Position numbers and translations under genes: made by a program
Shown here: positions 45,714 through 53,964 of the stretch, piece after piece
Layout of the letters: each line of letters opens with the position of its first letter
How positions within the stretch are numbered: the first letter of the stretch is position 1
The notes under the pieces: model-generated
What the model was told of the DNA's origin: nothing
The model's database searches: none
The model's input: the letters and a program-made list of their open reading frames with translations, nothing else
Assembly: GCF_001436555.1 (NCBI RefSeq)
Contig: NZ_AYZR01000004.1
Span: 186,001-250,000 of the forward strand
Length of the DNA stretch: 64,000 nt
Reading direction: 5' to 3'
Source: Lentilactobacillus senioris DSM 24302 = JCM 17472
Lineage (GTDB): Bacteria; Bacillota; Bacilli; Lactobacillales; Lactobacillaceae

Positions 45714-47564
45714 TTAATTAGTTTTGCTATTTGACTTTAATTGATGATCAACAAAGGTTTTGGCATCAATTTGGTTGACCTGATTATCGGTGACGGAGCG
45801 GACCTTAAAGGACACTTTGTCGCCTTCTTGAATAAATTGGTCGATGGCTTGGAAATCTTTGTCGTCAGTGGCTAGTGAGTACACCACATCGCTATTTTTA
45901 AGCATAAATAACAATTGCTTATCATCCTTTAAGAATCGGTACACCGTTCCAGAAACGGCTTTTTCGGTAGCCACATCATTAGTTTCGGCCGTCTTGTTTC
46001 CTAGTCGGGCGTTATAAAGAGCTAAAGTACTCTTAGCATCATCACCGACTGCATAGGTGCCACTCTGGTTATTACCGTCTGCTAATAGGTAAACATACTT
46101 CATGAAGGAGTTGTTGTCCCGATCCAACATGGATACTACCCAGGTTGGTTGACCACCTACGCGGTACAGCAATGGCAGGGTTCCCTTGTAGTTTTGGGGA
46201 TTAATATCTTGTTGGGCGTAGGAAATGGCTCGTTCGGGAGTCATAACATTGCCGTGTTCTCGATAGTAATGGAGGGTGTTAGTTCGAGCGTCCACAAAGG
46301 AGTAACCAAGAATTGAGCTTTGATGGGTATTGATACTAGTCATTCCGGTGAAGTAGTAAATGCGACCTTTGTAGGCGTAAGGGGTTAAAGTATCTCCTCC
46401 TTCTGTCCCGGCATTGGTAGGTTGCATAACGTCGCTGTGGCCTCCGATTTGGGTGGCGTTCCAAAAACCATGGCGGTATTTACCAAACATGGAAACTTCT
46501 TTGCTGACCCAGTCTGGACTGACTGCAATATCTACAAATTTAGGAACGTTGTTAGGGCTATAAACATTAACTTTACCAGTAACCGTGTTTAAAACGGCAA
46601 CTTTGTAGTGAGTATAGTCGTAATTACGGTTGAAGTACGAAATTGGTTTGGCTAAGGTTCGAACGTAGTAGGGGGTGCCTTGGTTATCGACTTCTAATTG
46701 AGCAGTTTTACCAACCATAGTGTATCCCAATGAATGAGCACTAATTCGGCGATCAGCGTCACTATTGAAGTAAGCACTAGGGGTGTAACGCATGGGTTTG
46801 CTGATGAACTTAGGGTCAGCATTTTTATCGGTAGCGTTGGTCATAAAGTAACCCGGAACTTTTTGATAGTGAATGTAACGCCAGAAGCCGCCAGAAAATT
46901 CAACTGGTGCGACGTAAACCATGTGGTTGCGATACATTTGAACTCGCATGGCGTTTAAGTCGTAAACGTTGGAATTTTTAAAGCTATTTAGGGAGTTATT
47001 CATGTCCGTGGAAATGGTTTGCGGGGCATTTACTACCGGGGTTTCATCGGAATTTTTGATGACGGGCATCGGAGCTCCTTTGGTGCTGTTCACCACTTCG
47101 GTTTTAATGGATTTAACTGAAGGGGTGGGGTTCATATAGGTGATTAATCTAGCCACACTGTTAAGGGCTACTAATACTACGATGGAAAGGGCCCCCACAA
47201 TGGCTAATCGACTGAACCAGCCAAAGGTTTCGCCTAATTGAGAAACGATGCGACTAACTAAAGGAGATTTGGATTCCTTAGCAGCATCGACTACTTGGTC
47301 GCCACGGCCCTTGGTAAACCAACGGTAAACGGCTACGGCAATCATCCCCACCACAAAACCGGTTAAGAAACTATCGATTAAAGACGGATAGGCTAGGTCT
47401 GGTAGCGCAAAATACGTGTTGACATAGGTGATGATAAACAAAAGTACAAAGCCGATGAGACCCCACCGGCGAACTGATTTGGTCCCAATGATCAATAACC
47501 AAATTAACGGGATGATTAATCCGGATAATTTGACTAAGGCAATGAGGGCAAAATAACTAAGCAT
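45714..47564 (-). CDS. Large membrane-anchored protein of unknown function
   Basis: 616 residues from ATG 47564, with GGAGGA seven bases upstream; a frame to 47600 has no such site. Four membrane helices lie in the first 140 residues (LSGLIIPLIWLLII, GLIGFVLLFIITYVNTYFAL, FLTGFVVGMIAVAVYRWF, LAIVGALSIVVLVALNSVA). About 475 residues follow, probably outside the cell. They are rich in Tyr/Asn, with phrases like YHYREHGNVMTPERAISYAQ and KVPGYFMTNATDKNADPKFI. The outer part looks like a beta-rich, PepSY-like sensing or binding domain, but I do not recognise a family. Monocistronic. Confidence 0.7.
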   Translation of the reverse strand: MLSYFALIALVKLSGLIIPLIWLLIIGTKSVRRWGLIGFVLLFIITYVNTYFALPDLAYPSLIDSFLTGFVVGMIAVAVYRWFTKGRGDQVVDAAKESKSPLVSRIVSQLGETFGWFSRLAIVGALSIVVLVALNSVARLITYMNPTPSVKSIKTEVVNSTKGAPMPVIKNSDETPVVNAPQTISTDMNNSLNSFKNSNVYDLNAMRVQMYRNHMVYVAPVEFSGGFWRYIHYQKVPGYFMTNATDKNADPKFISKPMRYTPSAYFNSDADRRISAHSLGYTMVGKTAQLEVDNQGTPYYVRTLAKPISYFNRNYDYTHYKVAVLNTVTGKVNVYSPNNVPKFVDIAVSPDWVSKEVSMFGKYRHGFWNATQIGGHSDVMQPTNAGTEGGDTLTPYAYKGRIYYFTGMTSINTHQSSILGYSFVDARTNTLHYYREHGNVMTPERAISYAQQDINPQNYKGTLPLLYRVGGQPTWVVSMLDRDNNSFMKYVYLLADGNNQSGTYAVGDDAKSTLALYNARLGNKTAETNDVATEKAVSGTVYRFLKDDKQLLFMLKNSDVVYSLATDDKDFQAIDQFIQEGDKVSFKVRSVTDNQVNQIDAKTFVDHQLKSNSKTN

Positions 47565-47745
47565 GTATGTATCCTCCAATTTTCCTCTAACTGTGCTCAT
47601 TATACTATGGAGATTAGATTGGCTGTCAAACTTCTCAAATTAATGGTTTTCGAACCGCAAGCATAAGATTTTTCAATAGTCTTTTCCTATGGTTTGATTA
47701 GTTATATTATATAAGCTAACAACTAAATAATAAGAGGAGTTTATT

Positions 47746-49269
47746 TTGTCAAAACGAAGCATCATTATAGTTACATTTGCGCTACTGTTATCCAACGCCA
47801 TGAACGGATTGGACAGCACCATCATCAATACGGCCTTGCCAGCAATCATTAGTGATTTGCATGGGCTGCAGTTGATGGGGTGGATTGTAGCGGTTTTTTT
47901 GTTGGGGACGGCAGTAACTACGCCGTTATGGAGTAAGTTAGGTGAACATATTGGTAATAAAGCAGCTTTTCAAATTGCTACCCTGTTGTTTGTAATTGGG
48001 TCGTTTTTGGAAGGGATGTCACCTAACATTATCTTCTTGATTGTTGCACGGACCATCATGGGAATGGGGTCCGGCGGGATGACTTCGATTCCTTACATTA
48101 TTTACGCCAAGTTGTTTTCTGATCCTAGAAAACGAATGAAAGTATTAGGGTTTGCGACCGCTAGTTACAGTGCTACTAGTATTATTGGCCCGCTGGCTGG
48201 TGGCTGGATTGTTGATACTTGGAGTTGGCATTGGGTTTTTTATCTAAATGTGCCTATCGGACTATTAGCAATCTTGATCGTTCAGATCTTCTTTAAGAGT
48301 TCTCAAGTACCCGATCACTCCCAACCAGTGGATTATTTAGGAGCTACCTTAATGACTATTGGCTTGGTTACCTTATTGACCGGGGTTGAAGAAATTGGTA
48401 TTTTAACCACTTCAGTAGTCTTACTGTTGATTGGGGTAGGGATTGCTTTTATTATTGCTATGTTTGTGGTGGAACAACGAGTGGCGGACCCGATTATTCC
48501 AAGTCGGTTGTTTAAGAACAAAGCGTTAGTAATTGACTTTGTGATTTTTATGTTAGTTTGGGGCGCGTTTATCGGCTTTAATATCTACATTCCAATGTGG
48601 GCCCAAGGGTTATTAGGCACCACGGCTATTATTGGTGGGGCCACCCAAATTCCCGGTTCCTTTACCAATTTCGGGGGTTCTGAATCGGTTCCAAGTATGC
48701 GCCGACAGTTAAATCCAAACCAAGTAATTGGTGTCGGCATCGTGATGATTGCGATCGCGTTTGCGATTTTAGCTCTCGTAGGAGTCAAATCCCCTTATTG
48801 GGTATTATTGATCGCCGGAATGTTTGAAGGCTTTGGCAATGGGGTTTGCTTTAACGAACTACAAGTTAAAGTTCAACAGGACGCTGATGAAGAAGATGTT
48901 CCAGTGGCTACTTCGTTTAGTTTTTTGATTCGGATGTTAAGCCAAATGTTTATGGCCTCAATTTACGGGGTAATTTTAAACCATGCGCTCTTTACCGGAA
49001 TTAAGCAGGTTCATGGGCAAGTAACCATAAAAATGATGAACAAACTCAGTGATGCTAGCGCGGTAGGACAACTACCTAAAGTTTTATTGCCCACTATGCG
49101 GCGAATTTTACATAGTGGAATTCACGAAATTATGGTGGTATCCCTAGTGATTTTGATTGTTACTGAAGGCATTAATTATTATGAACAACAGCGTCAGACT
49201 AGCTTAACAACTAAGCCAGTCAACTTATTATCTAAGCTGACTGCTCACCGTAACCGGGTGGCGCATTAA
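47746..49269 (+). CDS. MFS multidrug exporter (DHA2, EmrB/QacA type)
   Basis: 507 residues, about 14 helices. It begins with helix 1 (NAMNGLDSTIINTALPAI, motif D1 with the DSTIVN-like acidic residue) and contains LWSKLGEHIGNKAAFQ (motif A), ARTIMGMGSGGMTSIPYIIY (motif B) and IIGPLAGGWIVDTWSWHWVFY (motif C, GPxxGG). TTG start 47746 with GAGGAG. Proton-driven export of lipophilic cations or drugs is the family role. Substrate unknown. Terminator after. Confidence 0.9.
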   Translation: MSKRSIIIVTFALLLSNAMNGLDSTIINTALPAIISDLHGLQLMGWIVAVFLLGTAVTTPLWSKLGEHIGNKAAFQIATLLFVIGSFLEGMSPNIIFLIVARTIMGMGSGGMTSIPYIIYAKLFSDPRKRMKVLGFATASYSATSIIGPLAGGWIVDTWSWHWVFYLNVPIGLLAILIVQIFFKSSQVPDHSQPVDYLGATLMTIGLVTLLTGVEEIGILTTSVVLLLIGVGIAFIIAMFVVEQRVADPIIPSRLFKNKALVIDFVIFMLVWGAFIGFNIYIPMWAQGLLGTTAIIGGATQIPGSFTNFGGSESVPSMRRQLNPNQVIGVGIVMIAIAFAILALVGVKSPYWVLLIAGMFEGFGNGVCFNELQVKVQQDADEEDVPVATSFSFLIRMLSQMFMASIYGVILNHALFTGIKQVHGQVTIKMMNKLSDASAVGQLPKVLLPTMRRILHSGIHEIMVVSLVILIVTEGINYYEQQRQTSLTTKPVNLLSKLTAHRNRVAH

Positions 49270-49305
49270 TAAAAGAACCTGAGACATATGTCTCAGGTTC
49301 TTTTA
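49270..49305. terminator. Bidirectional terminator
   Basis: Perfect arms AAAAGAACCTGAGACATA / TATGTCTCAGGTTCTTTT between the convergent MFS gene and the 59-residue gene. Confidence 0.94.
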
Positions 49306-49306
49306 T

Positions 49307-49486
49307 TTACCATTTTCCTGGATTCCATAGTCGACCGTCTAGTTCACCTTGAATCTGGGCAGAGCGGCTGGCTTGTTCCTTAATAACGGTTTGCAGAGCA
49401 GTTAAAAAAGCTCGGTCTTCGTAAGCCGGTTGCTTCTTTTTTAACTCTTCAACTTGCTGTAACAGCCAATCGGTATTTTCAGCCAT
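49307..49486 (-). CDS. 59-residue protein translationally coupled to an NAD(P)H oxidoreductase
   Basis: Short gene reading MAENTDWLLQQVEELKKKQP, AYEDRAFLTALQTVIKEQ, ASRSAQIQGELDGRLWNPGKW. It is amphipathic and helical, with charged coiled-coil-like character, and ends in an aromatic tail. Its ATG overlaps the stop of the oxidoreductase by one base (TAATG), with GAGGAGGA just upstream. The coupling, codon use and following terminator mark it as a genuine gene. Function unknown, possibly a partner of the oxidoreductase. Confidence 0.85.
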   Translation of the reverse strand: MAENTDWLLQQVEELKKKQPAYEDRAFLTALQTVIKEQASRSAQIQGELDGRLWNPGKW

Positions 49487-50178
49487 TAGTCCTCCTCTCC
49501 TTCCTTAAGTAAATTCAAAGCATCTCGAAGCTGTTCGAGATCGGCTTGATTTTGTGCGAAAGTATCGGCGATTAATTGGCCAGTAAATTGATCAGCCGCT
49601 GGCAATTTAGCGATGAATTTCGGCAACTGGTTCGCGAACCAGGTTTCTCGATTAGCTAAAGAATCGGGGGCTGGTTGGGTTAAGTAACGCTGATAGTCAA
49701 TTAATAACTGCATTTGCTCCGCTTCTTGTTGGTAGCTAAATTGAGCAATTGGCATAGCCGGTAGAATCTTCATTTGGGCTAAATGGCCGACCGCCCGTAA
49801 CGATGCCAGCATTTCATCGATGGTGATGTTTTCAGTACCACCATGACGAAAGTCTTTGAGTGGTCTGCCAGTAGTTACCACGATGCCCAGTTCCTTGTTG
49901 GCTAACGGGAAGCGTCCATCACCATAAATGAAGTTTCTGGTTAAAACGGTATCTTCCCAGTCCTTTAGGCTAGCGGGCGCAGCGTACCAGTAAAGGGGAA
50001 ACTGAAAAATGATCCGGTCCGCAGTTCTCAGTAGTTGTTGTTCTGCTTCGACATTTAGTTGGGCAATGGCATCTAAATGATGCCACTCCACGTTCATGGC
50101 TTGCGCCCCCTGATACAAAAATTCCTGAGTTTGTGAGTTTTCGATTTCTGGGTGGGCAACAATAATTAAAGTTTTCAT
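49486..50178 (-). CDS. Flavodoxin-fold NAD(P)H oxidoreductase
   Basis: 230 residues. It is related to NQO1/KefF/MdaB quinone reductases, which use FMN or FAD for two-electron reduction of quinones or nitro compounds. LIIVAHPEIENSQTQEFL is the flavin-phosphate loop (SxTxxF-like). IIFQFPLYWYAAPASLKDWE, TRNFIYG and GIVVTTGRPLKDFRHGG follow. The last 70 residues are a less conserved helical extension. ATG 50178 has GGGAGG. It is the first gene of a two-gene unit with the 59-residue protein. Confidence 0.87.
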   Translation of the reverse strand: MKTLIIVAHPEIENSQTQEFLYQGAQAMNVEWHHLDAIAQLNVEAEQQLLRTADRIIFQFPLYWYAAPASLKDWEDTVLTRNFIYGDGRFPLANKELGIVVTTGRPLKDFRHGGTENITIDEMLASLRAVGHLAQMKILPAMPIAQFSYQQEAEQMQLLIDYQRYLTQPAPDSLANRETWFANQLPKFIAKLPAADQFTGQLIADTFAQNQADLEQLRDALNLLKEGEED

Positions 50179-50241
50179 CAATAACCTCCCAATGCTAGCT
50201 AATAGGATAACACATGCCGGTTGTAAAAGTTAACCGCAAAC

Positions 50242-50268
50242 AAAAAGGACACCCCGCAAGTGTCCTTT
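50242..50268 (-). terminator. Terminator of the MarR-MFS unit
   Basis: Arms AAAGGACAC / GTGTCCTTT with a T run on the minus strand. Between it and the MFS stop lies a short tandem repeat of TTAGTTAATTAT. Confidence 0.88.
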
Positions 50269-50286
50269 AGTTAATTATTTAGTTAA

Positions 50287-51666
50287 TTATTTAGTTGGTT
50301 TGAAAGTGTAGTGATAACTAATGAAGTTAATCAAGATCAAAACGCCCATAAAGATGAAAACGTGTTGAGTTCCTGATTGCATCACGGCTGCGGCGCCGTG
50401 GCCACTACCAGAAGCTAAGAAGCTAGATGCAATTGCAGTTCCGATGGAGCCACCAAATTGTTGAAGGGTATTAAACCAAGCGTTGGCGTCGGCTTCGGAT
50501 TCACGGCCCACAGCAGTTAATGCATAGGTCATAGTATTAGCAAATGACATAGTCATCCCGATAGCAAATAGGAGGTAAGCTCCGAGAATCATCATTGGAC
50601 TCATGTTCATGCTAATAGCAGCAAATAAGACAATGGCTACGAAGAAAACCGTATTTCCGGTAACAATTGGCTTTTTGGCCCCTAAACTATCGTACATCCG
50701 GCCCCAAACGGGGTTTAATAGTCCAGAAATTAAACTCCCAGGAAGTAGGATTAAACCGGCAGTCAATGAGGTATCGTGATCCGCAATTTGGGCGTAGTTA
50801 GGTAATACGAAGTTAATTCCGATATTTGCTACTTGAATGAAGATGTAAGCTAATAGGGCAAAGTCAAAGACCCGATTCTTAAAGATCTTAATATCAATTA
50901 AGACACGACTAGAATGATTAGAAATGACAACGAAGATCCAAAGAGCAATTACTGTAATTACTAAACCTAAGGCTAGTTGCCAATTGAGCCAACCTAAAGC
51001 ACTAACTGAGTTGAAGGCTAATGTAAGACTGACAAAGACGATGGCTAAGAAGATTAAGCGTAACCAGTCGAATTTTTCTTTGCGAAGGGGGGTCTTTTGA
51101 TCGATTGAAAAACTAAGTAATAAACCTAAGATCATTAGTGGTAATGTGATCCAGAAAATATCTCGCCAGCTTAAGAAGAAGACAACGATTCCCCCAAAGG
51201 TAGGTCCTAATGCAGGAGCTAGGGAAACAACTAAGCCCCCGATCCCCATGAAGATACCTCGTTTGGCCATAGGGGCACGTTCTAAGATGATGTTAAACAG
51301 TAATGGTAAAACGATCCCGGTCCCGACTGCTTGGATTAACCGACCTAAAAGTAGGATGGTGAATTGAGGGGCTAAGGCACAGATTAAATCACCGACAATG
51401 GAAAAAATGACTCCGGTAATAAAAATATTACGTTCTTTAAATCTACCTTTAATGTAAGCTGAACAAACAATGATAATGGAAACCATCAAGAGATAACCAG
51501 TGGTTACCCATTGAACCGTTGCTAGCGGTACGTTGAATTGTTTGGTTAAAGTTGGAAAAGTGACGTTCATTGCGGTTTCAATGAGGACACCTAAGAAAGC
51601 CATTAAGGCTGCGGCAACAATGGCAATGACGTCTTTAGTAGCCATTTTGTCTGAACTATTTTGCAT
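50287..51666 (-). CDS. MFS multidrug exporter (DHA2, EmrB-like)
   Basis: 459 residues from ATG 51666 (GGGAGA upstream); an extension to 51753 lies inside the marR gene. It has about 13-14 helices with motifs VLIETAMNVTFPTLTKQF (helix 1), GRLIQAVGTGIVLPLLFNII (motif B) and APALGPTFGGIVVFFLSWRD (motif C). It resembles the LmrB/EmrB group. The start overlaps the 3' end of marR by 11 nt, so the two are coupled and the exporter is under MarR autorepression. Confidence 0.9.
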   Translation of the reverse strand: MQNSSDKMATKDVIAIVAAALMAFLGVLIETAMNVTFPTLTKQFNVPLATVQWVTTGYLLMVSIIIVCSAYIKGRFKERNIFITGVIFSIVGDLICALAPQFTILLLGRLIQAVGTGIVLPLLFNIILERAPMAKRGIFMGIGGLVVSLAPALGPTFGGIVVFFLSWRDIFWITLPLMILGLLLSFSIDQKTPLRKEKFDWLRLIFLAIVFVSLTLAFNSVSALGWLNWQLALGLVITVIALWIFVVISNHSSRVLIDIKIFKNRVFDFALLAYIFIQVANIGINFVLPNYAQIADHDTSLTAGLILLPGSLISGLLNPVWGRMYDSLGAKKPIVTGNTVFFVAIVLFAAISMNMSPMMILGAYLLFAIGMTMSFANTMTYALTAVGRESEADANAWFNTLQQFGGSIGTAIASSFLASGSGHGAAAVMQSGTQHVFIFMGVLILINFISYHYTFKPTK

Positions 51667-52105
51667 TTTGAATTCTCCCTTTTTCATTGAGTTTGGCGGC
51701 TTTATATAGTAACGGCAAAACGGTTTGTTGTTCTGCTTCTGATAAAACGCCAAAAGCTTGTTCTTCGGCTTCTACCGTTAGTTTATGAAGGAGAGGCTGT
51801 AGTTTTTCTCCCTGAGGGGTTAAAAACAGACGACTGGTACGTTTGTCACCAGCGTCTACCCGCTTTTCTAACAACCCTAAGCTAACTAGCTTGGCCACGG
51901 AACGAGCAATTGTGCTGTGGTCTAGAAACATACTCTTGGTCAAATCATCTTGGGATGCGCCAGGATGATCAGCAATGAAGAAAATAAAGAAGTAATTACT
52001 GTTATTGAGCCCCAGCGGTTTGAGCTGCTTATTGAGGTAATTACTGATAATGCGACTTAAAATACCAATTCCTAACACCTGATCACCCTTGCTATTTGAA
52101 CCCAT
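51656..52105 (-). CDS. MarR-family transcriptional regulator
   Basis: 149 residues. Winged-helix core: SQDDLTKSMFLDHSTIARSV, AKLVSLGLLEKRVD, AGDKRTSRLFLTPQG (the DxRxxR wing). It is the first gene of the marR-MFS operon. An 18-bp palindrome lies just upstream of the start, so autoregulation is probable. No cysteine is present, so it is not an OhrR-type thiol sensor. Confidence 0.94.
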   Translation of the reverse strand: MGSNSKGDQVLGIGILSRIISNYLNKQLKPLGLNNSNYFFIFFIADHPGASQDDLTKSMFLDHSTIARSVAKLVSLGLLEKRVDAGDKRTSRLFLTPQGEKLQPLLHKLTVEAEEQAFGVLSEAEQQTVLPLLYKAAKLNEKGRIQNAK

Positions 52106-52126
52106 GAGTAGCCTCCTTTAAAAAAA

Positions 52127-52144
52127 TATGTGCATTTGCACATA
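52127..52144. promoter_or_regulatory. MarR operator palindrome
   Basis: TATGTGCA-TT-TGCACATA: perfect 8-bp arms, 22 bases 5' of the marR start codon. Confidence 0.8.
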
Positions 52145-52194
52145 AAATAACGACAAGTGCTATCATAATGGTTTTGAAAATAATTGTCAAATAA

Positions 52195-52235
52195 AAAAGG
52201 ATTTAATCACGAAAAACGTGACGAAATCCTTTTAG
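52195..52235 (-). terminator. DUF1836 gene terminator
   Basis: Arms AAAAGGATTT / AAATCCTTTT plus inner TCACG / CGTGA around AAAAA, with T run on the minus strand. Confidence 0.87.
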
Positions 52236-52254
52236 ATGCTTGGTTAACTGCTAA

Positions 52255-52764
52255 TTATTGGGCTTTGGCAATAATTGGATCAGCAGCTGCGTTTCCGTTA
52301 ACCAAGTGTTTAACGATTGTTTGGTATAACACGGCTCTGATTGCCATAATCTGATAATCATCAACCGGCTGTGATGGAATAGCCTCTAACTGAGCAATTT
52401 CTGCGTTATATAACACGGTAAACTTAGAATAGTTATCTGGAACTTTTACTCCGTCCCTAGATATTTGAATCCCCCGATTAATAGTGTCTAAAGAAAAAGT
52501 GGACTTCATTAGACTAACGACAATGATTTGGGCAATGTTAAGACGCCCGTAACGTTTTTTGATAGGCTTGTTGACTAGTCCCTTCTTCACGTAACTGTTA
52601 ATCATGGTCTTAGTAATCGATGTATCAGTTAGGGGAACTATGTATTGGTTGACCTCGTCAATAACTTGATCCATATATAAATCTAACGGGGAAAGTTCTT
52701 CCCAGCTAGGTAAGCGCAAACGCCGATATTCTGCTAACCAATTCTCGAATGATTTTGAATCCAC
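52255..52764 (-). CDS. DUF1836 protein (BS_YkrK-like helix-turn-helix)
   Basis: 169 residues. Family phrases: LPSWEELSPLDLYMDQVIDE and ITKTMINSYVKKGLVNKPIK, then KRYGRLNIAQIIVVSLMKSTF. This is a MerR-like helix-turn-helix found in Firmicutes whose role is not established. GTG 52764 with AAAGGAGG. Divergent from the hemolysin III gene across 150 bp. Confidence 0.9.
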   Translation of the reverse strand: MDSKSFENWLAEYRRLRLPSWEELSPLDLYMDQVIDEVNQYIVPLTDTSITKTMINSYVKKGLVNKPIKKRYGRLNIAQIIVVSLMKSTFSLDTINRGIQISRDGVKVPDNYSKFTVLYNAEIAQLEAIPSQPVDDYQIMAIRAVLYQTIVKHLVNGNAAADPIIAKAQ

Positions 52765-52914
52765 GATATGCCTCCTTTGGTACTAGTTGATAGCTCTTAT
52801 TATACCCATAAAGTGAATAAAAATTAATCATTTTTTAATGTGGAATTAAAATCTACTTAATCTTGACTATTGAAACTATTTTATGTATTCTAAAACTAGA
52901 TAAGGAGGGGTACT

Positions 52915-53559
52915 ATGCAAGTAACATTTAATAAGTCAACTCAGATTGTGTATGAAGTTTTAGACGCTATTACCCATGGAATTGGCTTAATCGCCAGTGC
53001 TATTTTAGGTGGTTTTTTAATTAGTAAGGGAGTTTCCACTCACTTAACCGGAATACAAATTGCTAGTTTAGTGGTCTATGTGGTCAGCTTACTAGGGCTG
53101 TATTTAGCATCGACTTTATTTCACTGCTTTGTGTTTACTAAGGCTAGCCGCGTTTTTCAGATTTTAGATCATAGTAATATTTTCTTGTTAATCGCGGGGA
53201 CCTATACACCATACTGCCTTATTTTTATTAATAGTCCAGCAGGTAATTGGTTGTTACTGACGGTTTGGGTATTGGCCCTTTCCGGAATTGCCCTTCACAT
53301 TTTGTCGCATGGTAAACACCAAAAAATAGAAACCAGCATTTATGTTATTATGGGTTGGTTATGTATGTTCTTAGCTAAAAATTTATATGTCAGTCTCGAT
53401 CCAACGGGATTTTGGTTATTGGTATCAGGGGGAATCGTATTTACAGTTGGCGCTGTAATTTACAGCTTTCCGAAGTTTCCAGGGTTACATTTGATTTGGC
53501 ACTTCTTTGTAATGGCTGGCACATTGTTGATGTTTTTGTCTATTTATTTAAATATTTAG
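52915..53559 (+). CDS. Hemolysin III family (PAQR-like) membrane protein
   Basis: 214 residues, seven helices. Signature residues: EVLDAITHGIGLIAS, LASTLFHCFV, ILDHSNIFLLIAGTYTPYCL and the C-terminal LHLIWHFFVMAGTL. The conserved Asp and His residues form a zinc site in the PAQR/YqfA superfamily. Despite the name a haemolytic function is not established; ceramidase-like hydrolase activity is suspected for the superfamily. AAGGAGGGG upstream. Confidence 0.92.
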   Translation: MQVTFNKSTQIVYEVLDAITHGIGLIASAILGGFLISKGVSTHLTGIQIASLVVYVVSLLGLYLASTLFHCFVFTKASRVFQILDHSNIFLLIAGTYTPYCLIFINSPAGNWLLLTVWVLALSGIALHILSHGKHQKIETSIYVIMGWLCMFLAKNLYVSLDPTGFWLLVSGGIVFTVGAVIYSFPKFPGLHLIWHFFVMAGTLLMFLSIYLNI

Positions 53560-53641
53560 TAATAGTTGTTTTTTACCTAAATGTTATTATAATTAATAGC
53601 GAATGATTAATTGTAATTTTAATGAAGGTAGACGATTTATA

Positions 53642-53908
53642 GTGAATTTCAAGGGTTATGACTTACGGATCGTTGCGATGGTGGCTATATTTGCTAATGT
53701 AATTTTTTCGTTGCTGCTAATATATGCTAGCGATATGGAAATATCTGGAAAGTTAGTCGGTGTGGTTTTAGGGATGTGGTACTTAGGGATGTTGGTCTAT
53801 TACTTGTATCAGCGGTGCGTAATTTGTGCTGTAATTATTGGTCTATCAGCTGCATTAATTCCTGTAACTATGATAGTTAGTGACTTCATATTGACTTCGT
53901 GGTTTTAA
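53642..53908 (+). CDS. Small three-helix membrane protein
   Basis: 88 residues from GTG 53642, with AAGGTAG about 11 bases upstream; an ATG at 53603 has no ribosome-binding site. Hydrophobic stretches: VAMVAIFANVIFSLLLIYA, LVGVVLGMWYLGMLVYYLY, VICAVIIGLSAALIPVTMIV. No family recognised. It follows hemolysin III at 82 bp and precedes a terminator, so cotranscription is likely. Confidence 0.62.
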   Translation: MNFKGYDLRIVAMVAIFANVIFSLLLIYASDMEISGKLVGVVLGMWYLGMLVYYLYQRCVICAVIIGLSAALIPVTMIVSDFILTSWF

Positions 53909-53918
53909 TATGAAAAAT

Positions 53919-53963
53919 AAAAACCAAGATAATACCTGATAGTTGGTAGTATCTTGGTTTTTA
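53919..53963. terminator. Bidirectional terminator
   Basis: Arms AAAACCAAGAT / ATCTTGGTTTT with an additional TACC / GGTA step, between convergent genes. Confidence 0.9.
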
Positions 53964-53964
53964 T

